Shown one piece after another: positions 8,887-17,385 of a stretch of DNA of 64,000 nt. The notes under the pieces are model-generated. The model did not search any database and was not told the DNA's origin. It saw only the letters and a program-made list of their open reading frames with translations. How positions within the stretch are numbered: position 1 is the first letter of the stretch; each line of letters opens with the position of its first letter. The stretch comes from Trinickia mobilis. Lineage in GTDB: Bacteria > Pseudomonadota > Gammaproteobacteria > Burkholderiales > Burkholderiaceae. Location of the stretch: the NCBI RefSeq assembly GCF_017315705.1, contig NZ_JAFLRF010000024.1, positions 2,504 to 66,503 of the forward strand, written 5' to 3'. Made by a program: the position numbers and the translations under genes.

Positions 8887-9044
8887 GATGCCTCCCGTCC
8901 CCCAAGGGGACTTCCTTCGGGGCGCCGGGCCGCCCCAAGGGAGGCATCGGCCCCCTTGGGGGGAGCTTTGCATGGGACCGGAGTAAGCGCTAAAGCGCTA
9001 ACTCCGGTCGACAGCGAACGATAGTGAGCGTGGGGGTAGTACAT
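8877..9044 (-). CDS. Structured leader ORF, copy 1, overlapping the downstream gene start
   Basis: A 55-codon ORF too short for usual gene calling. It has its own ribosome binding site (AAGGAGGAAAC) before ATG 9044 and stops at 8877-8879, overlapping the next start (8886) by ten bases in another frame. The peptide contains PHAH-x-RSLSTGVSALALTP and then VPCKAPPKGADA; its end (GGREAS) encodes the ribosome binding site of the next gene. Hairpins lie inside the coding sequence: 8977-9008 (14-bp stem with one T-T mismatch, loop TTTA in RNA sense), a CCCCC/GGGGG pair, GGGGCG/CGCCCC and CCCCTTGGGG. The first 102 bases match the copy at 16772 at 95 positions by my count. Confidence 0.7.
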   Translation of the reverse strand: MYYPHAHYRSLSTGVSALALTPVPCKAPPKGADASLGAARRPEGSPLGGREASCH

Positions 9045-9264
9045 GTTTCCTCCTTGGCATCGTTAAAAAAACTATGCGTAGAGGCCCGGCGCCGCGCCGC
9101 AACGTCGCGTGACGAGGGCACAACCTTAGACTGGCGCGCAGCGGGCGAGTGCGGGAAGTGCGGGTTTTTGCGGAGAAAAAAGAGGCTCGCGGTATGGGTA
9201 TGTGGGACACGGTGCACGACGTGTCTGTCGCGGTGCGCCGTGCCCGCATTCGGCGGACACGTGA
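9045..9264. other. Intergenic region upstream of leader copy 1
   Basis: No gene recognised. It must hold the minus-strand promoter for the leader and the 8302 gene; a TTTTTT run near 9063 lies just before the leader's ribosome binding site. No terminator hairpin for the MFS gene is clear. Confidence 0.3.
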
Positions 9265-9316
9265 CTAAGCGACGTGCCTAAGCGACATGCCTAAGCGACA
9301 TGCCTAAGCGACGTGC
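9265..9316. repeat. Four 13-bp tandem repeats at the 3' end of the MFS gene
   Basis: Four head-to-tail copies of CTAAGCGACRTGC at 9265, 9278, 9291 and 9304. The last copy carries the final codons (His-Val-Ala) and TAG stop of the MFS gene on the minus strand, so the repeat duplicated the gene terminus. The 13-base unit is not a codon multiple, but lies after the stop and does not affect the protein. Confidence 0.85.
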
Positions 9317-10662
9317 GGTTGCATCACACGCAGCGTGCTCACTACCGCTGCCACCGCGGCAAACGCCGCGCCCACATAGAGCGACACTGTCGGCCCGCCG
9401 ACCGGCGCGATGCCGAAGATCAGCGCGACCAGCGCGGCGCCGAGCGTTTGCCCCGTGAGGCGCGCGGTGCCGAGCATGCCGCTTGCGCCGCCGCTGCGCT
9501 CGCGCGGCGCCGACGACAGCAGCGTCCGGTTGTTCGGCGATTGAAAGATGCCGAAGCCGGCGCCGCATAGCGCCATGCGCCAGGCGATGTCGATCGGCGC
9601 GGGATGCGGGCCGAGCGCGGCGAGCAGGAGGAGCCCCGCGGTCAGCGCGACGAGCCCGACCCCGCCGAGGAGTCCGGACGAATAGCGGTCCGACAGCACG
9701 CCCGAGAGCGGCGCCGCGAAAACGATCGCGAACGGCCAGGGCGTGATCAGCAGCCCCGTTTGCACCTGCGAAAGCCCGAGCGTGTTCTGAAACAGGAACG
9801 GCAACGACACGAATGCGAGCATCTGCGCGCAGAACGAACAGATCGACGTGCAGATCGAGAGTGCGAACACCGGGATCTTCAAGAGATCGACGGGCAGGAG
9901 CGGCGCGGCCTGCGTCAGTTGCCGGCGCACGAAGAAGTAGCCGATGACCGCTGCCGAGAGCAGCTGCGCGGCCGCGTAGCTCGCATTTTCGCCGTGACCG
10001 AGGCCGTCGATCGCGAAGATCACGAGCCCGAACACGAACGCGTTCATGACCGCACTCAGGTAGTCGTAGGGTGACTTGTGGCCGGGATTGGTCGGCAGCG
10101 CCTTGACGGCGCCCAGCATCGCCGCGACGCCGATCGGCACGTTGATCGCGAAGAGCCACGGCCAGGTGGCGACCGACAGCACCGCCGAGGCCACCGTCGG
10201 CCCCACCGCCGACGACACCGCCACCACCATCGCGTTGATCGCGATGCCGCGCCCGAGCTGCGCGCGCGGATAGATCATGCGCACGAGCGCGGTGTTGACG
10301 CTCATGATGCCCGCCGCGCCGAAGCCTTGAATCACGCGCGCAATCGCGAGCATGGTGAGCGACCCGGAGAGCGCGCAGCCGAGCGAGGCGACGGTGAACA
10401 GCACGAGCCCCGCGGTGTACACGCGCCGGTAGCCGATGCGGTCGCCGAGCGAGGCGAGCGGCAGCAGTGAGATCGTGATCGACAGCTGGTAGGCGTTGAC
10501 GACCCAGATCGAGGCAGCGTCGCTTGCGTGCAGGTTGCGCGCGATGGTCGGAAGCGCGACGTTGGCGATGGCGCTGTCGAGCACCGCAAGCGTGATGCCG
10601 AGGGCAACGACGACGATGGCCCCATAGCGTTGCGGCAGGGGCAGACCTTGTTCGTGGTCCAT
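9304..10662 (-). CDS. MFS drug exporter, DHA2/EmrB-QacA type
   Basis: A 452-residue inner-membrane major facilitator with about 14 predicted hydrophobic segments, the count typical of DHA2 proton-drug antiporters. Family signatures: the motif-C-like start GITLAVLDSAIANVALPTIA, the loop motif LGDRIGYRRVY between helices 2 and 3, and ARVIQGFGAAGIMSVN. The C-terminal half ends at MQPHVA. The likely role is proton-driven export of a hydrophobic compound; substrate cannot be told from sequence. No local TetR or MarR regulator gene is adjacent. The stop codon lies inside a 13-bp tandem repeat. Confidence 0.9.
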   Translation of the reverse strand: MDHEQGLPLPQRYGAIVVVALGITLAVLDSAIANVALPTIARNLHASDAASIWVVNAYQLSITISLLPLASLGDRIGYRRVYTAGLVLFTVASLGCALSGSLTMLAIARVIQGFGAAGIMSVNTALVRMIYPRAQLGRGIAINAMVVAVSSAVGPTVASAVLSVATWPWLFAINVPIGVAAMLGAVKALPTNPGHKSPYDYLSAVMNAFVFGLVIFAIDGLGHGENASYAAAQLLSAAVIGYFFVRRQLTQAAPLLPVDLLKIPVFALSICTSICSFCAQMLAFVSLPFLFQNTLGLSQVQTGLLITPWPFAIVFAAPLSGVLSDRYSSGLLGGVGLVALTAGLLLLAALGPHPAPIDIAWRMALCGAGFGIFQSPNNRTLLSSAPRERSGGASGMLGTARLTGQTLGAALVALIFGIAPVGGPTVSLYVGAAFAAVAAVVSTLRVMQPHVA

Positions 10663-10905
10663 CTTGACGGAGGGTTTGGGAAGTGAAAGAAAGCGCCGGA
10701 TGCCCGGCGGCGGCTTTTGCGAGCGTGCCGCAGAATCGTTGTGCGTGCAACTAAGGCCGGCGAGCGCGGTGCGCTTACAGTCCGCTTTTAAGCGAGTCGG
10801 CCGCTGGTGTAGCGGGTCGAACGGGTTGAGCGGGTTGAGCCGGCGAAGCCGATGCGGCGGGTCTCGCGTTTTGCCGCGCAGCCCGCCGCATCGCGCTTGC
10901 CGTGC

Positions 10906-11415
10906 TTATTTGAGTTCGTAAAGACCGATGTAGGTCGTCGAGTCGATTTCGTTCAGATGCGTCATGAAGCGCGCCACCGCGTTGGTCGTTTCGGCCGTAA
11001 TCGGCAAATTCGCGACCTTCAGCGCGTGCAGACGGTAGATGTAGCGATGCGTCCGGTCGCCGCGCGGGGGCGCCGCGCCGCCGAAGCCCGGCGTGCCGTA
11101 ATCATTGCGCACCTGCAGCGCGCCGGCCGGCAAGAGGCTGCCGTCCGCGCTGCCCGCGTTGCGCGGCAGCGAGCGCACGTCCGCCGGGAGATTGACCACC
11201 ACCCAATGCCAGAAGCCGCTGCCTGTCGGCGCATCCGGATCGTGGATCGTGAGCGCGAAGCTTTCCGTGCCTTCCGGCGGCGATTCCCACTGCAGCGCCG
11301 GAGAGGTGTTGCCGCCCTCGCCGTCGACGCCGAACGTCTTGTCGTTCATTTCCTGCGCTTTCGTCATGAAGCCGTTGGCGGGAAAGTCGTCGGACCAGAT
11401 TCTGAAATCTGCCAT
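10906..11415 (-). CDS. YbhB/YbcL-type phosphatidylethanolamine-binding-like protein
   Basis: A 169-residue member of the bacterial PEBP (Raf-kinase-inhibitor-like) family. Conserved ligand-pocket elements are visible: SPALQWESPPEGTESFALTI, DPDAP, WHWVVVNLP and GTPGFGGAAPPRGDRTHRY. It starts at MADFRIWSDDF with AAAGGAGGCATCCC before the ATG. It has no signal peptide, so it is cytoplasmic. The family folds around a small anion-binding pocket and its bacterial function is not settled. It lies upstream of the MFS gene on the same strand with a 243-base gap. Confidence 0.93.
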   Translation of the reverse strand: MADFRIWSDDFPANGFMTKAQEMNDKTFGVDGEGGNTSPALQWESPPEGTESFALTIHDPDAPTGSGFWHWVVVNLPADVRSLPRNAGSADGSLLPAGALQVRNDYGTPGFGGAAPPRGDRTHRYIYRLHALKVANLPITAETTNAVARFMTHLNEIDSTTYIGLYELK

Positions 11416-11685
11416 GGGATGCCTCCTTTAAACAGGGGTTCGAGATGAGGTCGACGCGCGCTTGGGGGGAGACGGAATATGACACGCTGTGTGACACATC
11501 GTGACGGGCCTGGCGAACGCGCCGGTGAGCGAATCGAGTGTAGCACCGGTCGTCGCGGCAACGCAGGCCTTGCTCTACCATTAGGCCCGTTCGATTCGAG
11601 GGAGGAGGGAGCGCTTGATGACGCCTGTGGTCACTGCCCGGTTCGCCCGGCTACGCAATCACGCAACGATTCTGAGGGGTGTTCG

Positions 11686-12018
11686 ATGAGCACGATCCCG
11701 CTGTTTGTGCTCACCGCCGTCGCCGAAATACTCGGCTGCTATCTGCCGTACCGCTGGCTTCGCGAAGGCGCGAGTGCATGGCTCTTGGTGCCCGCGGCGA
11801 TGAGCCTTGCCGCGTTCGCGTGGCTGCTGACGCTGCATCCGCAAGCGGCGGGGCGCACGTATGCGGCTTACGGAGGCGTTTATATCGCGGTGGCGGTGCT
11901 GTGGCTGTGGGCCGTCGACGGCATCCGCCCGACGCCGTGGGACTGGGCCGGCGTCGCGCTGACGCTGTCCGGGATGGCCGTCATCGCGTTTCAGCCCGCC
12001 GCCGGCGGAGCGGGCTGA
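11686..12018 (+). CDS. YnfA family inner-membrane protein
   Basis: A 110-residue protein with four hydrophobic helices, the size and topology of the YnfA/UPF0060 family. Typical segments are [18 protein letters not shown] near the N-terminus and [21 protein letters not shown] in the middle. The start is ATG 11686 after GAGGGGTGTTCG; a longer open frame upstream lacks a binding site. YnfA proteins resemble small multidrug resistance transporters in topology, but function is unproven for most. It converges on tauC with about 10 bases between the genes. Confidence 0.9.
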   Translation: MSTIPLFVLTAVAEILGCYLPYRWLREGASAWLLVPAAMSLAAFAWLLTLHPQAAGRTYAAYGGVYIAVAVLWLWAVDGIRPTPWDWAGVALTLSGMAVIAFQPAAGGAG

Positions 12019-12030
12019 TCCGGCGAGGGC

Positions 12031-12957
12031 TCAAACCTTCCCCTTCCACGGCACGAGGATCTTCTCGACGTAGCGCATCAACATGTCGAAGCACAGCGCG
12101 AAGAAGCCGATCACGATGATGCCCATGATCACGACGTCGCTTGCGAGAAACTCGGCGCCGTTGAGCACCATGAAGCCGAGGCCGCTCGTCGAGGCGACCA
12201 TCTCGGCCGCGACGAGTGTCGTCCAGCCGACGCCGATGCCGATGCGCATGCCCGTGAAGATCTCCGGCAGCGCCGACTTCAGGATCACGTGGAAGATCAC
12301 CTGCGTGCGCGTCGCGCCCATCGAGTACGCGGCGTGGATCTGCTCCATCGAGACCGAGCGCACCCCGGCGCGCGCGGCGATCGCGAGCGGCGCGAAGATC
12401 GCGAGATAGATCAGGAAGATCTTCGAGAACTCGCCGATGCCGAACCAGATGATGATGAGCGGCAGGTAGGCGAGCGGCGGCAGCGGCCGGTAGAACTCGA
12501 TCGGCGGATCGAAGATGCCGCGCATGAAGCGCGAGACTCCCATCAGCACGCCGATCGGAATCGCGGTCGCGCAGGCGAGCGCGAATGCGCCGAACACGCG
12601 CATCAGGCTCACCGCGGTGTGCTGCGCGAGCGTGGAGTTCGCGAAGCCGTCGGTGGCGACCGAGATGAACTTCGCGTACACCGCCTGGGGCGACGGCAGG
12701 AAGAGCGGCTTGATCCAGTGCAGGTTGGTCGCGGCGAACCACAGGCCGAGGATGACCGCGACCGTCACGAGGCTCGTCGCGGCGCTGCTGCCCTGGCCGG
12801 GCGCGCCGAACGCGTCGCCGGCCTTGACCGGCTTTTTCGCCAGGATGGGCGGCCGGCGGCCCGGCTTGCGCGGCGGCCTCACCTCCGTGCCGGATTCGAC
12901 TGTTGCGCCGTGATGCAGTGCCGCGTGGCCCCATTGACTCAGTTTCGAACTAAACAT
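12031..12957 (-). CDS. tauC: Taurine/sulfonate ABC transporter permease TauC
   Basis: A 308-residue inner-membrane permease with a basic cytoplasmic N-terminus (RKPGRRPP) and about six membrane segments. The coupling loop has the binding-protein-dependent permease signature ([20 protein letters not shown]). Start 12957 (MFSSKLSQ) is chosen because it overlaps the last codons of tauB by eight bases, typical translational coupling; the longer frame upstream runs through tauB. In the TauABC system it forms the channel for taurine and related alkanesulfonates. The tauABC order, divergence from a MocR regulator and catabolic neighbours point to use as a carbon source rather than only sulfur scavenging. 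Confidence 0.88.
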   Translation of the reverse strand: MFSSKLSQWGHAALHHGATVESGTEVRPPRKPGRRPPILAKKPVKAGDAFGAPGQGSSAATSLVTVAVILGLWFAATNLHWIKPLFLPSPQAVYAKFISVATDGFANSTLAQHTAVSLMRVFGAFALACATAIPIGVLMGVSRFMRGIFDPPIEFYRPLPPLAYLPLIIIWFGIGEFSKIFLIYLAIFAPLAIAARAGVRSVSMEQIHAAYSMGATRTQVIFHVILKSALPEIFTGMRIGIGVGWTTLVAAEMVASTSGLGFMVLNGAEFLASDVVIMGIIVIGFFALCFDMLMRYVEKILVPWKGKV

Positions 12958-13765
12958 GCGCCACCTCTTTATCGGCGTCGTGCATGCGCTCGTCGCCGTA
13001 GATGATGCTGAGCACGCGCTCGCGCATCGCGATGAAATCGGGACTCGACTTGACGGCCCGCGCATCGCGGGTCGCGAGAAAACGCTGGTTGAAGTCGAGC
13101 TCGTACGTGTGCGTGATCCGTCCCGGGCGCGGCGACATCACGATCAGGCGGCTCGCGAGGAACAGGGCTTCCTCGACGCTGTGCGTGATGAAGAAGAACA
13201 TCTTGTTGGTCTTCTTCCACACGTCGAGCAACAGCTCCTGGATCGTCTCGCGCGTGAGCGCATCGAGCGCGGCCATCGGCTCGTCCATCAGGAGCATGGC
13301 GGGGTCGCAAGTCAGCGCGCGGGCGATGCCGACGCGCTGCTGCATGCCGCCCGAGAGCTGGTAGATCATGTGCCGGTGAAAATCCTGCAGGCCGACGAGC
13401 GCGAGATTGCGCTCGGCGATCGCGCGGCGTTCCGCGCGCGGCACGCCTTGCAGCTTGAGGCCGAACTGAGCGTTGTCGATCACGTTGAGCCACGGCAGCA
13501 GCGCGTGCTTCTGGAACACGACGCCGCGATCGGCGCCGGGCCCGGCGATCGGCTCGCCGCCGAGCAGCAGCTCGCCCTGGGTCGGCGCGATGAAGCCGGC
13601 CATCAGCGAGAGCAGCGTGGTCTTCCCGCAGCCGGATGCGCCCAGCGCCACGACGAAGTCTCCCTGGTCGATCTGCAGGTTGATGTTGTCGAGCGCGTGT
13701 ACCGCTTCCCCGGCGCGACGGCCCGGGAACATCACGCTCACGTCCTTGACGGTCATGCTTTCCAT
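12950..13765 (-). CDS. tauB: Taurine/sulfonate ABC transporter ATP-binding protein TauB
   Basis: A 271-residue ATPase of the TauB/SsuB group. Walker [11 protein letters not shown]-loop region [18 protein letters not shown] (close to the E. coli TauB motif), signature [15 protein letters not shown], Walker [13 protein letters not shown] and switch THSVEEA are all present and in order. The ribosome binding site is GAGGAGGCAACC before ATG 13765. It overlaps tauC and follows tauA by about 34 bases, so the three form one minus-strand operon. Confidence 0.92.
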   Translation of the reverse strand: MESMTVKDVSVMFPGRRAGEAVHALDNINLQIDQGDFVVALGASGCGKTTLLSLMAGFIAPTQGELLLGGEPIAGPGADRGVVFQKHALLPWLNVIDNAQFGLKLQGVPRAERRAIAERNLALVGLQDFHRHMIYQLSGGMQQRVGIARALTCDPAMLLMDEPMAALDALTRETIQELLLDVWKKTNKMFFFITHSVEEALFLASRLIVMSPRPGRITHTYELDFNQRFLATRDARAVKSSPDFIAMRERVLSIIYGDERMHDADKEVAHV

Positions 13766-13799
13766 CTGGTTGCCTCCTCGTTGAACGGCGGCGGTGCGC

Positions 13800-14861
13800 T
13801 CACTTGAGATTCATGGCGGCCTCGGCATAAGCCGGGGTTACGAATTTCGCATAGTCGGGCAAGACCGCGCCGATCTGCTTCTGGTCCTTCAGGAAGGTCG
13901 ACGTGTCCTTGAGCGCGAACGCGGCGCGGCTCGTTTGGCCGCCGCCGAGCCATTGCGCCGAGGCCTGCTCCGAGAGCGTCGGGAACGCGTACAGCGCGAG
14001 CGACCCCGGCACGTCGGAGGGCGAGCCGCCGATCATCTTCGCGATCGCGGCCGCCTGCGGCGAGCTCGCGTTCCATTGCGCGGGTGCACTGCGGTATTGC
14101 GCGTCGGCATCGGCGATCGCCTTCACGAATTTCGCCATGAAGTCCCTATGATCCTCGCCCCATTTGCGGTCGACCGCAATGCCGTCGAAGGTCGGCTTGC
14201 CGAGCTTCGACAGCTCGCCCGAGGTGATCAGCACCTTGCCCGTCTTCTTGAGTTCGGCGAGTGCCGGATCCCACACGTAGGCCGCGTCGATGTCGCCGCG
14301 CTCCCACGCTGCCACGATCTGGTTCGGCTGCATGTTGAGGATCTTTACGTCTGACGGATTGATGCCCCAGTGCTGGAGCGCGAACATCGTGTGGTAGTGC
14401 GTCGTGGAGACGAACGGCACGCCGAGGGTCTTGCCCTTGAGGTCAGCCGGCTTGGCGATGCCCGAACCGTTGCGCACCACCATCGCTTCGGCCTGGTTGA
14501 TGTTGTCGAGAATCCAGAAGAGCTGCAGATCGACGCCCTGGCTCACCGCGGCCGCGAGCGGGCTCGAGCCGATCACGCCGATCTTCACGTCGCCGGACGC
14601 CATCGCGGTCGCGACCTTGGCGCCCGATTCGAATTGCCGCCAATTGATTTTGTATCCGGTGGCCTTTTCGATCGAGCCGTTGGCAATGGCGACGACCCAC
14701 GGGTCGACGATCTGCTGGTAGGCGATCGTCACTTCCTTGTCGTCCGCGTAGGCCGGGCGCAGCACGAGCGAGGCCAGCACGCCGAACAGCGCGGCCAGGG
14801 CGCCGATCGACAGCGCAAGGCGGCGCCAGCATGCGGGTTGGGGGTGGGCGAAACGGGTCAT
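13800..14861 (-). CDS. tauA: Taurine ABC transporter substrate-binding protein TauA
   Basis: A 353-residue periplasmic binding protein. A signal peptide with a basic start and hydrophobic core ([20 protein letters not shown]) ends near residue 38 (PAYA-DDK). The mature region begins with the family pattern [16 protein letters not shown] and includes [29 protein letters not shown], close to TauA. Start 14861 (MTRFAHP) has GAGGAGACCTGCC upstream; the open frame continues further without a binding site. First gene of tauABC, 208 bases from the divergent MocR gene that probably regulates it. Selectivity for taurine rather than another sulfonate is inferred from context. Confidence 0.87.
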   Translation of the reverse strand: MTRFAHPQPACWRRLALSIGALAALFGVLASLVLRPAYADDKEVTIAYQQIVDPWVVAIANGSIEKATGYKINWRQFESGAKVATAMASGDVKIGVIGSSPLAAAVSQGVDLQLFWILDNINQAEAMVVRNGSGIAKPADLKGKTLGVPFVSTTHYHTMFALQHWGINPSDVKILNMQPNQIVAAWERGDIDAAYVWDPALAELKKTGKVLITSGELSKLGKPTFDGIAVDRKWGEDHRDFMAKFVKAIADADAQYRSAPAQWNASSPQAAAIAKMIGGSPSDVPGSLALYAFPTLSEQASAQWLGGGQTSRAAFALKDTSTFLKDQKQIGAVLPDYAKFVTPAYAEAAMNLK

Positions 14862-15069
14862 GGCAGGTCTCCTCTCGTGGGGCGCGCGATGGTTTACAAG
14901 GGCCGGCTCTGGGCGCATACGACGGGCATGTACCAGTCGCGCAGGCCGGTGTGATTCGAGTATCGTCATTAAAAAATGCCGTGGGTTAGTGCCAGACGCG
15001 GCCGATCGCTGAGTCCACATCCGCGGGTGCCGGGGCGGTTCCAGCCAGGGAGAATCAAGGAGATAGCGC

Positions 15070-16605
15070 ATGGCAAGCAGGGTCTCGTCGGCGTTGTGGG
15101 CGCAGCGTTTCCAGCGCACGTCCGGCACGAACATGAGCCTGCAAGGCCAGATCCGGCAGATGCTGGTGGCCGCGATTCTCGATGGCCAATTGCCGCCGGA
15201 TGCCGCGCTGCCGTCGAGCCGCGAGCTTGCCGATCAGCTGAGCGTCGCGCGCAATACGGTCGTGCTCGCGTACCAGCAGCTCGTCGAGGAGGGCTATCTG
15301 ACCTCGCGCGAGCGCAGCGGGCACTTCGTGAATCCGGCGATGCTGGAGGGGCAGAGCACGTTCGCCGCGCCGCGCGAGGAAGGCGGCGTCGCGGCGATCG
15401 AGGAGCGCGCGCGGCGCGCGGTGCCCGATTGGGGCGCGCGCATTGCACGGCGGCCATCGTCGCAGCGCAACATCGTGAAGCCGGCGAATTGGCAGAACTA
15501 CGAATATCCGTTCATCTACGGGCAGTTCGACCAGGACCTCTTTCCGACCAACGACTGGCGCGAGTGCTGCATGAAGGCGCTATCGGTGCTGGAGATCCGC
15601 AACTGGGCGCCCGATCTGATCGGCGGCGACGACGATTCGCTGATCCAGCAGATCCGCACCCGCGTGCTGCCGCGGCGCGGCGTGTTCGCGATGCCGGACG
15701 AACTCGTCGTGACGATCGGCGCGCAGCAGGCGCTGTACCTCGTCGCCGATTTGCTCGCGAACGAGCGCACGGCGATCGGCTTCGAGAACCCCGGCTATCC
15801 CGACGCGCGCAACGCATTCGCGCAGCGCCGTGCGCGGCTCGTGCCGCTGGCGGTCGATGCGGGCGGCGTGCGTGCCGAAGAGGATGCCGGCGTGCTCGCG
15901 CAATGCGACTACGTGTACGTGACGCCGAGCCATCAATGCCCGACCACCGCGACGATGCCGCTCGCGCGGCGCCATGCGCTGCTCGCGCTCGCGCAGGCGC
16001 ACGATTTCGTGCTGATCGAGGACGACTACGAGAGCGAGAACAACTTCTCGGGCACGCCGACGCCGGCCTTGAAGAGCCTCGACGAAGCGGACCGCGTGAT
16101 CTACATCGGCAGCCTCTCGAAGACTTTCGCGCCGGGCCTGCGGCTCGGCTATGTCGTCGGGCCGCGCGAACTCGTGCAGGAACTGCGCGCGCTGCGGCGG
16201 CTCATGATCCGGCATCCGGCGGCCTACATTCAGCGCGCGTTTGCGAGCTTCCTGTCGCTCGGGCACTACGACGCGCTGCTGCGGCGGCTCGCGCATGCGT
16301 ACAAGGAGCGCGCCCGCGCGCTCGCGGCCGCGCTCGACGCGCACCTGCCCGAAGTGCGCTACGTGCCGATCATGGGCGGCGCATCGTGCTGGGTCGAAGG
16401 GCCCGCCTGGCTCGACGCGACGCTGCTTGCAGCCGACGCCCAGGCGCACGGCGTGCTGATCGAGCCCGGCGATGTGTTCTTCATCGCGGGCGAGGAGCGC
16501 CGCAACTGCTTCCGCATGGGCTACTCGTCGATCAAGCTCGAGAAAATCGAGGCCGGCGTGCGCGTGCTTGCCGAACTCGTGCGCGCGCAGCGGCCCGCGT
16601 CCTGA
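15070..16605 (+). CDS. tauR: MocR-type regulator (GntR helix-turn-helix plus aminotransferase fold), TauR-like
   Basis: A 511-residue MocR/PdxR-family regulator. An N-terminal winged helix (about 15-85, with LPSSRELADQLSVARNTVVL) precedes a class I aminotransferase-like domain that binds pyridoxal phosphate; the Schiff-base lysine is K351 in GSLSKTFAPG. ATG 15070 has AAGGAGATAGC before it. It is divergent from tauA and just upstream of TauX/TauY-like genes, matching the arrangement of TauR, which activates taurine use in Rhodobacter and Paracoccus. Other MocR proteins (PdxR, GabR) share the domain plan, so the effector is inferred from context only. Confidence 0.8.
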   Translation: MASRVSSALWAQRFQRTSGTNMSLQGQIRQMLVAAILDGQLPPDAALPSSRELADQLSVARNTVVLAYQQLVEEGYLTSRERSGHFVNPAMLEGQSTFAAPREEGGVAAIEERARRAVPDWGARIARRPSSQRNIVKPANWQNYEYPFIYGQFDQDLFPTNDWRECCMKALSVLEIRNWAPDLIGGDDDSLIQQIRTRVLPRRGVFAMPDELVVTIGAQQALYLVADLLANERTAIGFENPGYPDARNAFAQRRARLVPLAVDAGGVRAEEDAGVLAQCDYVYVTPSHQCPTTATMPLARRHALLALAQAHDFVLIEDDYESENNFSGTPTPALKSLDEADRVIYIGSLSKTFAPGLRLGYVVGPRELVQELRALRRLMIRHPAAYIQRAFASFLSLGHYDALLRRLAHAYKERARALAAALDAHLPEVRYVPIMGGASCWVEGPAWLDATLLAADAQAHGVLIEPGDVFFIAGEERRNCFRMGYSSIKLEKIEAGVRVLAELVRAQRPAS

Positions 16606-16771
16606 ATGCCGGGCGGCCGGGCCCATGCGCCGCTGGCCCAAGCGAATCCCGCCCTCTGGAACTACCGAAGACTCCTCGCGTTATCTAACGTGTCAATCAG
16701 AGTCGACGCGCGAGCGCAGCCATGCCTTTGCTGCCTCACGCGTCGCGCCGATCAGCAACGAGGAGACAGAG

Positions 16772-16978
16772 ATGAACGACCCCCACGCTCACATACGTTC
16801 GCTGTCGACCGGAGTTAGCGCTTTAGCGCTTACTCCGGTCCCATGCAAAGCGCCCCCCGAGGGGGCCGATGCCGTCCACGGCCGGCTTTGCGAAGCCGGC
16901 CGGCTGCGCAGGCGCGGAGCGGTGCTCCGCGAATTCCCTGCTACGCCCCTCGGGGCGGCCCAGCGGGAGGCATCATGA
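16772..16978 (+). CDS. Structured leader ORF, copy 2, overlapping the tauX-like start
   Basis: A 68-codon ORF with ribosome binding site ACGAGGAGACAG before ATG 16772 and a stop at 16976-16978 that overlaps the next start in an ATGA. Its first 34 codons match leader copy 1 at 30 residues (PHAH-x-RSLSTGVSALALTP), and its end encodes the same CGGGAGGCATCATG that serves as ribosome binding site and start of the next gene. Inside the coding sequence are stem-loops 16808-16839, GCCCCC/GGGGGC, 16880-16901 (GGCCGGCTT/AAGCCGGCC), 16913-16931 (CGCGGAGC/GCTCCGCG) and CCCCTCGGGG. Compared with copy 1 it has extra hairpins in the middle. It lies between the MocR gene and the dehydrogenase pair. Confidence 0.7.
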   Translation: MNDPHAHIRSLSTGVSALALTPVPCKAPPEGADAVHGRLCEAGRLRRRGAVLREFPATPLGAAQREAS

Positions 16979-17385
16979 CAAACACGCTAGACGAAGCCGC
17001 CGGGGTCACCGCCGATACGCTCGCCGCGTTTTCCGACGCCTTCAATCGCCACGACGCCGATGCGCTGATGCGCTTCATGACCGAAGACTGCGTGTTCGAC
17101 GCGGCTGCGGGACCCGAGGTCCACGGCACGCGCTTTGCCGGCCGCGAGGCGGTGCGCGCCGCGTTCGAAGCCGTCTTCGCAACCTTTCCCGACGCGCGCT
17201 GGAGTCAAGGCCGGCATTACGTCGCGGGCGCGCGCGGCGTATCCGAGTGGGTGTTTACGGGCACGCACCGCGAGGGCTGGCGCATCGAGGCCGAAGGGTG
17301 CGACCTGTTCGAGTTTCGCGACGGCCTGATCGCGGTGAAACGGGCGTTTCGCAAGGAGCGTCCGCGGCTTGGGGAGGCATCATGA
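16975..17385 (+). CDS. tauX: NTF2/SnoaL-like protein, candidate taurine dehydrogenase small subunit
   Basis: A 136-residue cone-shaped NTF2-fold protein; visible pattern FSDAFNRHDADALMRFMTEDCVFDA, then GREAVRAAFEAVFATFPDARW and a C-terminal RDGLIAVKRAFRKERP. The start at 16975 overlaps the leader ORF stop, and its own stop overlaps the next start (ATGA at 17382), so three ORFs are translationally coupled. In taurine-degrading Alphaproteobacteria tauX encodes the small subunit that accompanies FAD-dependent TauY in taurine dehydrogenase; size and position fit. The subunit role is inferred from context, as NTF2-like proteins have many functions. Confidence 0.65.
   Translation: MTNTLDEAAGVTADTLAAFSDAFNRHDADALMRFMTEDCVFDAAAGPEVHGTRFAGREAVRAAFEAVFATFPDARWSQGRHYVAGARGVSEWVFTGTHREGWRIEAEGCDLFEFRDGLIAVKRAFRKERPRLGEAS

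Noticed and set aside
14880-15060. TauR (MocR) direct-repeat operator between tauA and the regulator
   Set aside because: I looked for CTGGAC-type direct repeats and found only a loose CTCTGG word here and at about 16650, too weak to report.
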